A stretch of 64,000 nucleotides of DNA from Arthrobacter methylotrophus (GCF_039539965.1 NZ_BAABED010000001.1:1302001-1366000); one strand, 5' to 3'. Positions 35,994 to 46,396 are shown, counted from the first letter of the stretch. Numbers and translations are program-made. Notes: generated by a model from the letters alone, not told the origin.

Positions 35994-36061
35994 ATTCCCG
36001 GCGCCCTACGCTCCATGCTGCCAAGTGGAGCTCGCGGCGCCGCTGCCGCTAGACTTGTGGC

Positions 36062-36320
36062 ACAAGCTTTGACCCGGACATCACCGGTGAGCTTCCGGAA
36101 GAACGCCCCCGGCACCGGGGGTCAGTAGAACCGGACGGGTAAGCCCGTCACAGCAGCAATGAGCGGCCGTCGCCGGAACAGCTCCCTTCACAAGGAGCAG
36201 CGCCAGCGGCGGTAAGTGAGGTGGTACCGCGGTACCGGCGCTGTTGGAATCAACAGCCTGGGGCCGTCCTCGCATCCTGAATGAAACTTCGTGTTCACCG
36301 GCTCAACCCAGGATGAAGAG
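36062..36320 (+). promoter_or_regulatory. T-box leader of ileS, translational type with ultrashort Stem I
   Basis: The conserved T-box sequence GTGAGGTGGTACCGCGGTACC is at about 36216-36236; its GGTGG would pair with the NCCA end of uncharged tRNA. Upstream, CCGG (36074-36077), loop ACATCA and CCGG (36084-36087) form a minimal Stem I whose loop holds ATC, the Ile codon, at 36080-36082. CATCCTG (36273-36279) complements CAGGATG (36309-36315), which holds the ileS ribosome-binding site, so uncharged tRNA-Ile would release translation. TAGACT at 36050-36055 is a likely -10. Confidence 0.92.
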
Positions 36321-39300
36321 ATGACGCATTACCCTAAGGCCTCCACAACGCCGTCCGGCACCTCCACGGGGGTGTCCGCCTCCGTGAAGTTCCCGGAGAT
36401 CGAAGAGCGCATCCTCAAGTACTGGGATGAGGACGGCACGTTTCAAGCCAGTATCGACCAACGCAGCGCCGATCTTCCCGGTGGGCACCCCGGCAGCAAC
36501 GAGTTCGTCTTCTACGACGGTCCGCCCTTCGCCAACGGCCTGCCCCACTACGGCCATCTCCTCACCGGCTACGCCAAGGACCTGGTAGGCCGCTACCAGA
36601 CCCAGCGCGGCAAGCGCGTCGAACGACGCTTCGGTTGGGACACCCACGGCCTGCCCGCCGAACTCGAGGCCATGAAGCAACTGGGCATGACGGACAAGAC
36701 CCAAATCGAAGCGATGGGCATCGACAAGTTCAACGACGCCTGCCGCGCCTCCGTCATGAAGTACGCAGATGAATGGAAGAGCTACGTCAAGCGCCAGGCC
36801 CGCTGGGTGGACTTCGACAACGACTACAAGACCCTCAACGTCGACTACATGGAGTCTGTCCTTTGGGCCTTCAAGCAGCTCCACGAGAAGGGCCTCACCT
36901 ACAACGGGTACCGCGTCCTGCCGTACTGCTGGAAAGACGAGACCCCGCTGTCCAACCATGAGCTGCGCATGGACGACGATGTCTACAAGAACCGCCAGGA
37001 CCAAACCGTCACAGTGACCTTCCCCATCAAGGCAGGAGAGTCGGAACTCTCCACGTCCCTCGCCGGCGTGCAGGCGCTCGCGTGGACCACGACCCCGTGG
37101 ACGCTGCCCACCAACCTGGCGCTCGCCGTCGGGCCTGACATCTCCTACGCGGTGGTTCCGGCCGGTCCCAACGGCATCAAGGCCGCCTCCCCGGAGGCTC
37201 CGGTGACAGGCAGCTTCCTGTTGGCTGCCGATCTCCTCGGCACCTACGCCAAGGACCTGGGGTACGGTGATGGTGCCGATGGCGTAGCTGCCGCTACCGC
37301 CGCTGTCACCGCCAGCTACACGGGCTCCCAGTTGGCCGGCCTGGAGTACGAACCGCTGTGGGACTATTTCTCCGACACCGAGAAATACGGCACGCAGAAC
37401 GGCTGGCGCTTCCTCGTGGCGGACTACGTCACCACCACCGACGGTACGGGCATCGTCCACCAGGCGCCGGCCTACGGTGAAGACGACCAAAGAGTCTGTG
37501 AGGACGCCGGTATCCCCGTGGTGCTTTCGGTCGACGAAGGCGCCAAGTTCCTCCCCCTGTTCGCGCATGGACCCCTTGCCGAAATCTCCGGATTGCAGGT
37601 CTTCGATGCCAACAAGCCGATCACCCAGGCCCTCCGCTCCGCCGGACGCTTGGTCCGCCAAGCCAGCTACGAGCACAGCTACCCACACTGCTGGCGCTGC
37701 CGCAACCCCTTGATCTACCGTGCCGTGTCCTCCTGGTACGTCGAGGTCACCAAGTTCAAGGACCGTATGTCCGAGCTGAACCAGGAGATCAACTGGATCC
37801 CCGGCAACGTCAAGGATGGACAGTTCGGCAAATGGTTGGCCAACGCCCGCGACTGGTCCATCAGCCGCAACCGCTACTGGGGCTCGCCCATCCCCGTGTG
37901 GCAGTCCGATGACCCGGAGTACCCGCGCACGGATGTTTACGGCTCGCTCGCCGAGATGCAGGCCGATTTCGGCCGCCTGCCGCTGAACAACGTCGGCCAA
38001 GTTGACCTGCACCGCCCGTTCATCGACGAACTGACCCGGCCCAACCCGGACGACCCCCGCTCTCCCGAAGAGGGCCAGTCCACGATGCGCCGCGTTGAAG
38101 ACGTCCTGGACGTCTGGTTCGATTCCGGTTCCATGCCCTACGGCCAGGTGCACTACCCGTTCGAGAACCAGGAATGGTTCGACACGCACAATCCGGCCGA
38201 CTTCATCGTCGAGTACATCGGGCAGACCCGCGGCTGGTTCTACATGCTGCACATCCTGTCCACGGCCCTCTTCGACCGCCCGGCTTTCCGCAACGTGATC
38301 AGCCACGGCATCGTCCTGGGTTCCGACGGGCAGAAGATGTCCAAGAGCCTGCGCAACTACCCGGACGTCTCCGAGGTCCTGGACCGTGACGGTTCCGATG
38401 CCATGCGTTGGTTCCTGATGTCCAGCCCCATCCTGCGCGGCGGCAACCTTGTGGTCACCGAGCAGGGAATCCGCGACGGCGTCCGGCAAGTCATCCTGCC
38501 GCTATGGAACGTGTACAGCTTCTTCACGCTGTACACGAACGCCGCGAACGGCGGGAACGGCTATGACGCCAAGCTGCGTTACGACGGCTACACGGACACC
38601 CTGGACCAGTACTTGCTTGCGAACACCGGGGACCTCGTTCGCAACATCACCTCGAGCCTGGACGCATACGACATTTCCGGCGCTTGCGATGAGCTGCGCA
38701 GCTATCTGGACATGCTCACCAACTGGTACGTGCGCCGTAGCCGGCAGCGCTTCTTCGACGAGAACACCGACGCTTTCGACGCCCTCTACACGGCACTGGA
38801 GGCCGTCTGCCGGGTCTCGGCATCGCTGTTGCCTTTGGTTTCCGAGGAAATCTGGCGCGGCCTCACCGGCGGACGTTCTGTGCACCTGGCCGACTGGCCA
38901 GAGGCATCACTGTTCCCTGCGAACCCGGACCTCGTCGAGGCCATGGACCGCGTCCAGCAGATCTGCTCCGCCGGTTCGAGCCTGCGCAAGGCCGCCAACC
39001 TTCGCGTTCGCCTTCCGCTGCAGGAACTCACCGTGGTGGCACCCGGCGCGGACGCGCTGGAAAGCTTCGCCGCCGTCGTCGCGGATGAACTGAACTTGCG
39101 CTCCGTCCGGCTCCTGGACGCCGCGACGGCCTCGCCGGAGGAATTCGGCATCGAGCAGAAACTTGTGGTCAACGCCCGTGCGGCGGGCCCCCGCCTGGGC
39201 AAGAACGTTCAGCAAGCCATCAAGGGATCCAAATCCGGCGACTGGTCTGTGCAAACAATCGACGGCGTTGCGGGAGTCGTTGTTTCCGGCGGCCTTGAGC

Positions 39301-39662
39301 TGGAACCGCAGGAGTACACCCTGGAAACCGTCGTCGCTGAATCGGCTGACGGATCCTCGACCGCTGTCGCTGTCCTCCCTCACGGGGGCTTCGTGGTCCT
39401 GAACACCGAGGTCACTCCGGAACTGGCCGCTGAAGGCTTGGCGCGCGACATGGTCCGTGCCATCCAGCAAGCCCGCAAGGACGCCGGACTCAATGTCAGC
39501 GACCGCATCCACACCACGGTTCTGGCCAGCCATGACGTTGTTGACGCCCTGCGCGCCAATGAAGACTTGGTCAAAACCGAAACCTTGTCCCTCAAGCTCG
39601 ACCCCGTCGTCTCCGGCGACGCCGCCGAGCCGCAGATCACCGTTACCAAGATCGAGGCCTAG
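36321..39662 (+). CDS. ileS: isoleucine-tRNA ligase
   Basis: Class I synthetase, cytoplasmic. 1113 residues, the long IleS2-like form. The HIGH motif is HYGH in [16 protein letters not shown], and KMSKS is in [13 protein letters not shown]. The editing domain ([18 protein letters not shown] onward) and [16 protein letters not shown] near the core are typical. The C-terminal domain is long and ends ITVTKIEA. Enzymes of this type are often mupirocin-tolerant, which is family knowledge, not tested here. ATG 36321 follows GGATGAAGAG. It is the first gene of ileS-folC-DUF4233-ndk. Confidence 0.97.
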   Translation: MTHYPKASTTPSGTSTGVSASVKFPEIEERILKYWDEDGTFQASIDQRSADLPGGHPGSNEFVFYDGPPFANGLPHYGHLLTGYAKDLVGRYQTQRGKRVERRFGWDTHGLPAELEAMKQLGMTDKTQIEAMGIDKFNDACRASVMKYADEWKSYVKRQARWVDFDNDYKTLNVDYMESVLWAFKQLHEKGLTYNGYRVLPYCWKDETPLSNHELRMDDDVYKNRQDQTVTVTFPIKAGESELSTSLAGVQALAWTTTPWTLPTNLALAVGPDISYAVVPAGPNGIKAASPEAPVTGSFLLAADLLGTYAKDLGYGDGADGVAAATAAVTASYTGSQLAGLEYEPLWDYFSDTEKYGTQNGWRFLVADYVTTTDGTGIVHQAPAYGEDDQRVCEDAGIPVVLSVDEGAKFLPLFAHGPLAEISGLQVFDANKPITQALRSAGRLVRQASYEHSYPHCWRCRNPLIYRAVSSWYVEVTKFKDRMSELNQEINWIPGNVKDGQFGKWLANARDWSISRNRYWGSPIPVWQSDDPEYPRTDVYGSLAEMQADFGRLPLNNVGQVDLHRPFIDELTRPNPDDPRSPEEGQSTMRRVEDVLDVWFDSGSMPYGQVHYPFENQEWFDTHNPADFIVEYIGQTRGWFYMLHILSTALFDRPAFRNVISHGIVLGSDGQKMSKSLRNYPDVSEVLDRDGSDAMRWFLMSSPILRGGNLVVTEQGIRDGVRQVILPLWNVYSFFTLYTNAANGGNGYDAKLRYDGYTDTLDQYLLANTGDLVRNITSSLDAYDISGACDELRSYLDMLTNWYVRRSRQRFFDENTDAFDALYTALEAVCRVSASLLPLVSEEIWRGLTGGRSVHLADWPEASLFPANPDLVEAMDRVQQICSAGSSLRKAANLRVRLPLQELTVVAPGADALESFAAVVADELNLRSVRLLDAATASPEEFGIEQKLVVNARAAGPRLGKNVQQAIKGSKSGDWSVQTIDGVAGVVVSGGLELEPQEYTLETVVAESADGSSTAVAVLPHGGFVVLNTEVTPELAAEGLARDMVRAIQQARKDAGLNVSDRIHTTVLASHDVVDALRANEDLVKTETLSLKLDPVVSGDAAEPQITVTKIEA

Positions 39663-39665
39663 TAC

Positions 39666-41027
39666 ATGAGCGACGAATTCTCCGTGGAAAGCGTCTACGC
39701 CGAACTCCTGGGCCGCGCCCCGGAAAACAAGATGGAACCGCGGCTGGCACCCCTGTATCGGGCCATGGACGTGCTGGGGGAGCCCAACAAGGCGTTCCCG
39801 ATCATCCATATCACCGGTACCAACGGCAAGACGTCGACCGCCCGCATGATTGAGGCCGGGCTGCGCGCACACGGCCTGAGCACCGGCCGTTACACCAGCC
39901 CGCATTTGTCCAAGGTCACCGAGCGAATCAGCATCGATGGCGAGCCGGTGTCGGATGAGACCTTCGTCCGGATCTGGGACGAGATCCACCCGTACCTCGG
40001 GATCGTGGACAAGGAACTCGAGGCAGAGGGCCAGCCCCGGCTCACTTACTTCGAGTGCCTGACCATCCTGGCATTTGCGATCTTCGCCGACCAGCCCGTC
40101 AATGTGGCCGTGATGGAGGTCGGCTTGGGCGGCATCACCGATGCCACCAACGTGGGCGACGGACAGGTTTCGGTGATCACTCCGATTTCCCTGGACCACA
40201 CTGATCTCCTAGGGGACACCACGGAGGATATCGCCTACGAGAAAGCCGGAATCATCAAGCCCGGTGGCTTCCTCATCAGCGCTGCCCAACCGGTGGACGC
40301 CGCGCAGGTGCTTCTGGAGAAAGCGCGCGAAGTCGGCGTGCCGTTCCGCTTTGAAGGCGTCGAATTCGGCGTGGAGTCCCGCACCGTGGCCGTCGGGGGC
40401 CAGGTCCTGACCATCCAGGGCCTCGCCGGCCGCTACGAGGACCTGATGCTGCCCTTGCACGGCGCCCACCAGGCAGAGAACGCCGCGGTCGCCGTCGCCG
40501 CCCTGGAAGCGTTCCTCGGGGGCGGCGAGAAGGAGCTGGACGCCGATGTGCTCCGCGAGGCTTTCGGCAATGTCACCTCGCCGGGCCGTCTTGAAGTGGT
40601 GCGCACCGCTCCCACGATCATCGTGGACGCCGCACATAACCCTGATGGCATCCGCGTCTCCGCCGAGGCGATCGAGGAGGCCTTCAGCTTCAGCAAGCTG
40701 GTGGTGGTCATAGGGATCCTGAAGGAGAAGAACGCGGAGGAAATCCTAAGGCAGCTCAAGGAGTCCCTGGGTGGACTGGCAGAGGAGTTCTGTTTCACCC
40801 AGTCCAACTCACCGCGGGCCATCCCCGCCGCGCAGCTGGCCGACCTCGCCGTCGATCTTGGCTTCGGCGCGGACAACGTGCATATTGCCGAGAAGCTTGA
40901 CGACGCCATCGAATGGGCCGTGGAAAGGGCTGAAGCCAACGATGACCTGGCGGGGGGGGTGCTCGTCACGGGCTCCATCACGGTGGTGGCCGAAGCGCGC
41001 ATGCTCCTCGGAAAGACAGGTGCGTGA
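39666..41027 (+). CDS. folC: bifunctional folylpolyglutamate synthase/dihydrofolate synthase
   Basis: Adds glutamate to dihydropteroate and to folates. 453 residues: the ATP loop is ITGTNGKTSTARMIE, followed by GRYTSPHLSKVTERI, MEVGLGGITDATNV and ISLDHTDLLGDTTEDIAYEKAGIIK, all Mur-ligase-like FolC motifs. VDAAHNPDGIRVS opens the C-terminal domain. It starts 3 bases after the ileS stop and its own stop overlaps the next gene (GTGA), so it is within the T-box operon. Confidence 0.96.
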   Translation: MSDEFSVESVYAELLGRAPENKMEPRLAPLYRAMDVLGEPNKAFPIIHITGTNGKTSTARMIEAGLRAHGLSTGRYTSPHLSKVTERISIDGEPVSDETFVRIWDEIHPYLGIVDKELEAEGQPRLTYFECLTILAFAIFADQPVNVAVMEVGLGGITDATNVGDGQVSVITPISLDHTDLLGDTTEDIAYEKAGIIKPGGFLISAAQPVDAAQVLLEKAREVGVPFRFEGVEFGVESRTVAVGGQVLTIQGLAGRYEDLMLPLHGAHQAENAAVAVAALEAFLGGGEKELDADVLREAFGNVTSPGRLEVVRTAPTIIVDAAHNPDGIRVSAEAIEEAFSFSKLVVVIGILKEKNAEEILRQLKESLGGLAEEFCFTQSNSPRAIPAAQLADLAVDLGFGADNVHIAEKLDDAIEWAVERAEANDDLAGGVLVTGSITVVAEARMLLGKTGA

Positions 41028-41482
41028 GCATGGCTAAACTCACCAAAGCCCAGCGGGAATGGCGGCCGGGGATGCCCAAAAAGCGCCGGTCCACCAAGGT
41101 GATGTTCGCTTCGACCGTGCTCCTCCTGGAAGCGTTCGTCGCGTTCTTCGCGACCTTGGCGGTCTTTGGCCTGAAGCGCGGAGAAGTGCCGCCGGCGCTG
41201 ATCCTGAGCTTCGGCATCGCTTTGAGCGTCGTGCTTGTCCTGGCCTGTGCTGTCCTCAGCAAGCCGTGGGGCATCGGCATCGGCTGGGCACTGCAGCTGG
41301 TGCTGGTTCTCACGGGAATCGCCGAGCCTACGATGTTCGTCGTAGGGGTCCTGTTCGCGGCGTGCTGGTGGTATGGCATCCGGGCCGGCATGAGGATTGA
41401 CCGCGAAAACGCCCAGCGTGATCGCGAGCAAGCCGAGTGGACCGCCGCGCACGGGGAAGACCCCACCGGGCAGTCCGCCTAA
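41024..41482 (+). CDS. DUF4233 membrane protein
   Basis: 152 residues, four membrane segments at about residues 27-50, 57-78, 85-104 and 105-120. The N-terminus is basic (KAQREWRPGMPKKRRSTK) and the C-terminus charged. DUF4233 proteins sit between folC and ndk in many actinobacteria; no function is known. The start may be GTG 41024, overlapping the folC stop by 4 bases, or ATG 41030. Confidence 0.82.
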   Translation: MSMAKLTKAQREWRPGMPKKRRSTKVMFASTVLLLEAFVAFFATLAVFGLKRGEVPPALILSFGIALSVVLVLACAVLSKPWGIGIGWALQLVLVLTGIAEPTMFVVGVLFAACWWYGIRAGMRIDRENAQRDREQAEWTAAHGEDPTGQSA

Positions 41483-41535
41483 GCCGAACACCGTAAACTA
41501 GCTGGGAAACCCGCACACTCAACATTGGAGCAACC

Positions 41536-41955
41536 GTGAGCATTGAGCGCACCCTTGTACTGATCAAGCCCGACGGCGTCGCCCGCAACCTGAGCGGCAG
41601 CATCCTCGCCCGCATCGAGTCCAAGGGGTACTCCCTGGCCGAATTGAAGAAGGTCAGCGCCACCCGCGAACTGTTGGAACAGCACTACGAAGAGCACGTC
41701 GGCAAGCCGTTCTACGAGCCGCTGCTCGAGTTCATGCTGAGCGGCCCGGTTGTCGTGGCCATTTTCGAGGGTCACCGCGTCATCGAAGGCTTCCGTTCGC
41801 TCGCCGGTATCACGGACCCGACGACCGCGGCGCCTGGCACCATCCGCGGCGACTTCGGCCGCGACTGGGGTCTGGCCGTGCAGCAGAACCTGGTGCACGG
41901 ATCCGACTCGGTGGATTCCGCCGAGCGTGAGATCAAGATCTGGTTCGGCGCGTAG
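41536..41955 (+). CDS. ndk: nucleoside diphosphate kinase
   Basis: Balances nucleoside triphosphate pools by phosphate transfer through a phosphohistidine. 139 residues. The catalytic His is in NLVHGSDSVDSAERE near residue 118; TLVLIKPDGVARN and FEGHRVIEGFRSLAGITDP(T) are family signatures. It is the usual bacterial length, GTG start. It closes the ileS operon, 53 bases after DUF4233, and is followed by a strong terminator. Confidence 0.97.
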   Translation: MSIERTLVLIKPDGVARNLSGSILARIESKGYSLAELKKVSATRELLEQHYEEHVGKPFYEPLLEFMLSGPVVVAIFEGHRVIEGFRSLAGITDPTTAAPGTIRGDFGRDWGLAVQQNLVHGSDSVDSAEREIKIWFGA

Positions 41956-41976
41956 TTTCACGCCAAGACCAATTCC

Positions 41977-42014
41977 GGAAGGGGCCCATGTTCACGCGAA
42001 CATGGGCCCCTTCC
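41977..42014. terminator. hairpin terminator between ndk and the VKOR gene
   Basis: GGAAGGGGCCCATGTTC (41977-41993) pairs perfectly with GAACATGGGCCCCTTCC (41998-42014) around ACGC. It sits between convergent genes and can serve both. Confidence 0.85.
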
Positions 42015-42026
42015 GCTGTGTAGCGC

Positions 42027-42710
42027 TCAGTAACCGGACGTGCCGATGAAGACATTGATGAAGGCGAAGAAAATGCTCGCAATCACGGCAACGTAGAGCA
42101 GCGCGGAAATGATCCAGCCGGATTCGCCCAGGATCTTAGCCAGGCGGGCGGGCGCCGGAATGACACCATGCACCACATTCCTGACGGTCACGAACACGAA
42201 AAGCGGAATCATGCAGGCCCACACCACCATGCAGAACGGGCACAGGATGTGGATGACATACAGGGCCTGGAACCATAGCCAGACGATGAAGATGAAGCCC
42301 AGAGTCACGCCGGTCTGAAGCCCGATCCAGTACCAGCGGGCAAATTTGGCCCCTGCAAAGATCGCCATGGCAGTGGTGATGATCACTGCGAAGGCGACAA
42401 TACCGATGAACATGTTGGGAAAACCGAAGACCGAACTCTGTGGAGTCTTCATGACGCTGCCGCAGGACACCCACGGGTTGACGTCGCAGAGCGTGACGTG
42501 GTTGGGGTCGATAAGAACCTGCAGCTTCTCCAGGACAAGTGCGCCGGATGCCAGCCAGGCAATAGCACCCGTGAGGAGCAGGAGCCACGCAAAGGGCCGG
42601 TCGCGAAGCATCCGCGGCACGGTCGCCTTGGCTGGGTCGCTCCCAGCGGGGGTTCTTCCCTCGCGACGGGCATCGTTGTTGGCCAGGTTCGGGCTGGCGG
42701 GGCTCGGCAT
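42027..42710 (-). CDS. vitamin K epoxide reductase (VKOR) family protein
   Basis: Membrane quinone-linked thiol oxidoreductase that reoxidises disulfide-forming partners. 227 residues. The N-terminal 35 residues are polar, then five membrane segments occur. CDVNPWVSCGSVM gives the loop cysteine pair and IHILCPFCMVVW the CxxC active site; the conserved Ser of VSCGSVM is present. It lacks the fused thioredoxin domain found in some family members, so a separate DsbA partner is expected. Confidence 0.92.
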   Translation of the reverse strand: MPSPASPNLANNDARREGRTPAGSDPAKATVPRMLRDRPFAWLLLLTGAIAWLASGALVLEKLQVLIDPNHVTLCDVNPWVSCGSVMKTPQSSVFGFPNMFIGIVAFAVIITTAMAIFAGAKFARWYWIGLQTGVTLGFIFIVWLWFQALYVIHILCPFCMVVWACMIPLFVFVTVRNVVHGVIPAPARLAKILGESGWIISALLYVAVIASIFFAFINVFIGTSGY

Positions 42711-43177
42711 GATGGGGTGTCCTTTTCTGGAGAAAGCGGCAAAGGGCCGGGGACTGCTCTTGGGAGGATTCTAGCCGCGGCGGCTGGGGGACGCCGCCAG
42801 CGAAGCTTGCGGCTCGGAAGCTTTTACAGCGTGGTTCCTCCCGGTAGTCCGGGCGTGTGAGAGAATGAACATGGCCGGAAGCCGATCCACATGCGGAATC
42901 CGGTCCGGTATCTTGTTCCCAAGACCGCCAGTCACAAGCAGGGCATGCCCAGGATCCAATGATTCCGGTGGGCTCGCAGAGGCAATGGACGGCACCTGGT
43001 TGTGGCAATAGAACAACGGGTTTGGAGCGAGGCCGGCTTTCCGTGGATGCCGCCCCCCATGCTGGTGCGAACCGGAAAGACCACTACTGACTTCTGTCAA
43101 CGCCTGCGGGTTTTGACAATATTGCCCCTCTGGGCGCCGGATGTGGCGGTTGCGCAAGGGCAGGAGTGTTGCCACAT
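42711..43177. other. 467-nt spacer between the VKOR gene and rne
   Basis: The genes at its ends are divergent. No frame inside looks like a real protein. A TTGACA hexamer stands at 43113-43118 inside an inverted pair TGTCAA/TTGACA (43096-43118), but no convincing -10 follows at 16-18 bases. A long leader for rne is plausible. Confidence 0.5.
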
Positions 43178-46100
43178 ATGGATATTGAGCAAGTTGTAGC
43201 CGCCGCCGAAGATGCGGCGTCCACCGAGACCACAGAAGCACCCAAGAAGGTCACCCGCACCCGCCGCAAGGCGGCGCCGAAGACGGCTGCCGCAGAGGAA
43301 GCTCCCGACGCCGGAGCTATCGCAGCGGCAGAGGAGCCGCTCGCCGAAGCCGCGGACACCGCAGAACCCAAGGCCCCTGTCCGGCGCAGCCGGACTCGAA
43401 AGAAGGTCGAATCTCCGGAGCCGTTGCCAGGTTTCGCGGAGGGAGGTTCTGCGGAAGCCGCCGAGGCTGCTGCGGTTGTCGAACCTGAAGTAGCAGCAGA
43501 GGCCGAAGCTGCTCCCGAAAAGCCGGTCCGCCGTCGTCGGACGCCGAGGGCAAAAGCCGCCGAGGAAACGCCCGTCGAAGAAGCGGCGGCCCCCGCTGAA
43601 GCTGCCGAAATACGGGCCAGTGAAACCCTGGCCAGTGAAATACCAGCAGAAGAGCCGGCCGCTGAGGCGGAAGCTACAAGCCCGATGGCTTCGCTGTTCC
43701 TTGAACCGGGCTCGATCACGTCAATGATCTTCCAAGCACCTGACCTGAGCACCGTGGTCAGGCCTGCCGTTGCCGAAGAGGAACCCGAAGCCGATAGTGG
43801 CGAGGACGTTGCGGAAGACAACGAACTGGACGACGCCGGCAGCCGCCGTCGTCGTCGCAGCCGTGGCCGTCGTGGCCGCCGGGGCAACGAGCGCGAGGAA
43901 GCCGCGGGCGAAGAAACGTCCGCCGAATCCGAAGACGAGACAGATTCCGGAACCGAGGAAGCCCTCGAAGAAGGAGTGACGTCCCGCCGGCGCCGGCGCC
44001 GGCGCCGCGGCGACCAGGACCTGGAGCTGACAGGCGGTGGAGACGACGATCCCCCCAACACGGTGACCCGGGTCCGCGCCCCGCGCGCACATGTGGAGTC
44101 CACCAGCAGCTCCGACCGCGTCACCAGCGTCAAAGGCTCCACTCGCCTTGAGGCCAAAAAGCAGCGCCGTCGCGAGTCCCGCGAAACCGGCCGCCGCCGC
44201 CAAGTCATCACCGAAGCCGAATTCCTGGCGCGGCGCGAGTCCGTCGACCGCCAGATGATCGTTCGCCAGCGCGACGACAGGATCCAGATCGGTGTCCTGG
44301 AAGATGGCGTGCTCGCGGAGCACTTCGTGTCCAAGACACAGCAGGATTCCCTGATCGGCAACGTCTACCTGGGCAAGGTCCAGAATGTGCTGCCATCCAT
44401 GGAAGCCGCATTCGTCGACATCGGACGCGGACGCAACGCCGTGCTGTACGCCGGTGAAGTCAACTGGGATGCGGTCACCTTGGAAGGCAAGCCGCGCCGC
44501 ATCGAGAACGCCCTGAAATCCGGTGATTCAGTGCTGGTGCAGGTCACGAAGGATCCCGTGGGCCACAAGGGCGCGCGCTTGACCAGCCAGATCTCGCTTC
44601 CCGGCCGTTACCTCGTATACGTCCCCGGCGGTTCCATGACCGGCATTTCCCGCAAGCTGCCCGACGTCGAGCGCAACCGCCTGAAGAAGATCCTCAAGGA
44701 TCGCCTCCCGGAGAACGCGGGCGTTATTGTCCGTACCGCCGCCGAGGGTGCATCCGAGGAAGAGCTGACCCACGATATCAACCGCCTGCGTGCCCAGTGG
44801 GAAGGCATCGAAAGCCAGTCCACTTCCACCAAGATCCTCGCTCCCGAACTGCTGTACGGCGAACCGGACCTGACCATCAAAGTGGTCCGCGACGTTTTCA
44901 ACGAGGACTTCTCCAAACTCATCGTCTCCGGCGACGAAGCATGGGACACCATCGAGGCTTACGTCACCTACGTGGCGCCGGACTTGGTGGGCCGCCTCGA
45001 AAAATGGACCTCCGATCAGGACATTTTCTCCGCTTGGCGCGTGGACGAACAGATCCACAAGGCCTTGGACCGCAAGGTCTTCCTGCCCTCCGGTGGTTCG
45101 CTCGTGATCGACCGCACCGAGGCCATGACGGTTGTCGACGTCAACACCGGGAAGTTCACCGGCAGCGGTGGCAACCTTGAGGAAACCGTCACCAAGAACA
45201 ACCTTGAGGCCGCTGAAGAAGTGGTCCGCCAGTTGCGCTTGCGCGACATCGGCGGAATCATCGTCATCGACTTTATCGACATGGTCCTGGAATCCAACCG
45301 CGATCTCGTGTTGCGTCGCTTGGTCGAGTGCCTTGGCCGGGATCGCACGAAGCACCAGGTTGCCGAAGTGACCTCGCTGGGCCTGGTCCAGATGACCCGC
45401 AAGCGCATGGGCACCGGTCTGCTTGAGGTCTTTGGAGAACAGTGTGAAACCTGCGCGGGCCGGGGGATTGTCACCCACGACGAGCCCGTGGAACACCGCC
45501 GGGCCAACGTAGTGGCCGCGGAGCACCACCACCCGCGCACCGAATCGCAGCCGGCCACCCGCCCGGAGCAGCGCAAGCGCCGCCGCGGAAGGGGCGCAGG
45601 GCCTGCGGAGCTCCCGATGACGCCTCCTGCAGTGGTCCATACTGCCGAATCGACGGATCCGAGCCGACAGGCGGCTACCCGCGCCGCCCTGGCCACCATC
45701 GCAGCTGCGGCCCACGCTGCCCACCTGCACGACGACGAGCTGCACCACGCCGGGGAATCGCCGGCGGAGGGTCGCGAGGCTGAAGTCCGGGGCCCTGCGG
45801 CCGGGGCGGCTCCCGCACAGGCACCTGCTGCATCCAGTCGCGAGGAACGTTCGAAGCCGGTGTTGCGCTTTGGTGGCGAGGAAGTGGCGTTGCCCTTCGT
45901 TCACCATGAAGAAGAACCAGTGAGTCCCGCGCCTGCCATGAGCTTGGATCTCTTGGCACAGGCGTTTGCGGGCCTCGGCGAGGCTCCCGACACCGAAGCT
46001 CCCCATAGCGAAGCCCGCCAAACCGCTGCCCGCCAAACCGGTGCTCGCCAGGCTGGTGCGACGGCCCAGGAGGCGCCTCCGGCGACCTCAGTGGCCGGTG

Positions 46101-46336
46101 TCACTGCAGATTCCTCGGATGCAGGATCGCGTGGACGCCGAAGCCGCCGCAACCGTAGTGCCAGCCGGGCCCAGGGTGCAGCCAACGCCACCAACGTGGA
46201 GCACCACGAGGTGGCTGCAGCCGCCTCCGGCGGGGCCGCGCACGAGGCCAAGGCGCCCGAAGCGGCTCCGGCCAAAGCGACGGCGGCAGCAGAGCCGATC
46301 ATCCTCGGCGTCGGCGTACCGAAGTCCGAGCTCTAA
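43178..46336 (+). CDS. rne: ribonuclease E/G
   Basis: Endoribonuclease for mRNA decay and rRNA processing. 1052 residues, with a central catalytic region flanked by long disordered arms. The N-terminal 330 residues are Ala/Glu/Pro-rich and hold two Arg clusters ([29 protein letters not shown]). The core has the S1 domain (SLIGNVYLGKVQNVLPSMEA), the catalytic Asp pair (VVDVNTGKFTG; IIVIDFIDM) and the zinc-link CETCAGRG. The C-terminal 300 residues are again Ala/Glu/His-rich with a terminal Arg patch. ATG 43178 follows AGGAG at 11 bases; GTG 43166 is an alternative. Confidence 0.94.
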   Translation: MDIEQVVAAAEDAASTETTEAPKKVTRTRRKAAPKTAAAEEAPDAGAIAAAEEPLAEAADTAEPKAPVRRSRTRKKVESPEPLPGFAEGGSAEAAEAAAVVEPEVAAEAEAAPEKPVRRRRTPRAKAAEETPVEEAAAPAEAAEIRASETLASEIPAEEPAAEAEATSPMASLFLEPGSITSMIFQAPDLSTVVRPAVAEEEPEADSGEDVAEDNELDDAGSRRRRRSRGRRGRRGNEREEAAGEETSAESEDETDSGTEEALEEGVTSRRRRRRRRGDQDLELTGGGDDDPPNTVTRVRAPRAHVESTSSSDRVTSVKGSTRLEAKKQRRRESRETGRRRQVITEAEFLARRESVDRQMIVRQRDDRIQIGVLEDGVLAEHFVSKTQQDSLIGNVYLGKVQNVLPSMEAAFVDIGRGRNAVLYAGEVNWDAVTLEGKPRRIENALKSGDSVLVQVTKDPVGHKGARLTSQISLPGRYLVYVPGGSMTGISRKLPDVERNRLKKILKDRLPENAGVIVRTAAEGASEEELTHDINRLRAQWEGIESQSTSTKILAPELLYGEPDLTIKVVRDVFNEDFSKLIVSGDEAWDTIEAYVTYVAPDLVGRLEKWTSDQDIFSAWRVDEQIHKALDRKVFLPSGGSLVIDRTEAMTVVDVNTGKFTGSGGNLEETVTKNNLEAAEEVVRQLRLRDIGGIIVIDFIDMVLESNRDLVLRRLVECLGRDRTKHQVAEVTSLGLVQMTRKRMGTGLLEVFGEQCETCAGRGIVTHDEPVEHRRANVVAAEHHHPRTESQPATRPEQRKRRRGRGAGPAELPMTPPAVVHTAESTDPSRQAATRAALATIAAAAHAAHLHDDELHHAGESPAEGREAEVRGPAAGAAPAQAPAASSREERSKPVLRFGGEEVALPFVHHEEEPVSPAPAMSLDLLAQAFAGLGEAPDTEAPHSEARQTAARQTGARQAGATAQEAPPATSVAGVTADSSDAGSRGRRSRRNRSASRAQGAANATNVEHHEVAAAASGGAAHEAKAPEAAPAKATAAAEPIILGVGVPKSEL

Positions 46337-46350
46337 GAGCACGCCCTCTC

Positions 46351-46396
46351 CGAGGCCCCGGCCGTTACCGTTCCTGCGGTAGCCGCCGGGGCTTCG
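46351..46396 (+). terminator. hairpin downstream of rne
   Basis: CGAGGCCCCGGC (46351-46362) pairs with GCCGGGGCTTCG (from 46385), with an inner CGTTACCG/CGGTAGC arm. It sits 15 bases after the rne stop and before the TPP riboswitch. A U tract is lacking, so intrinsic termination is likely but not certain. Confidence 0.6.

Noticed and set aside
36303..38489. 728-codon minus-strand frame opposite ileS
   Set aside because: Result of high GC at third positions; no motif, no start site, and it would cover the T-box control region.
42771..43241. 156-codon minus-strand frame in the rne leader region
   Set aside because: No ribosome-binding site, atypical composition, and it would overlap the rne start.
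43084..44361. 425-codon minus-strand frame rich in Ser, Arg and Ala opposite rne
   Set aside because: Reverse reading of the low-complexity arm of RNase E.
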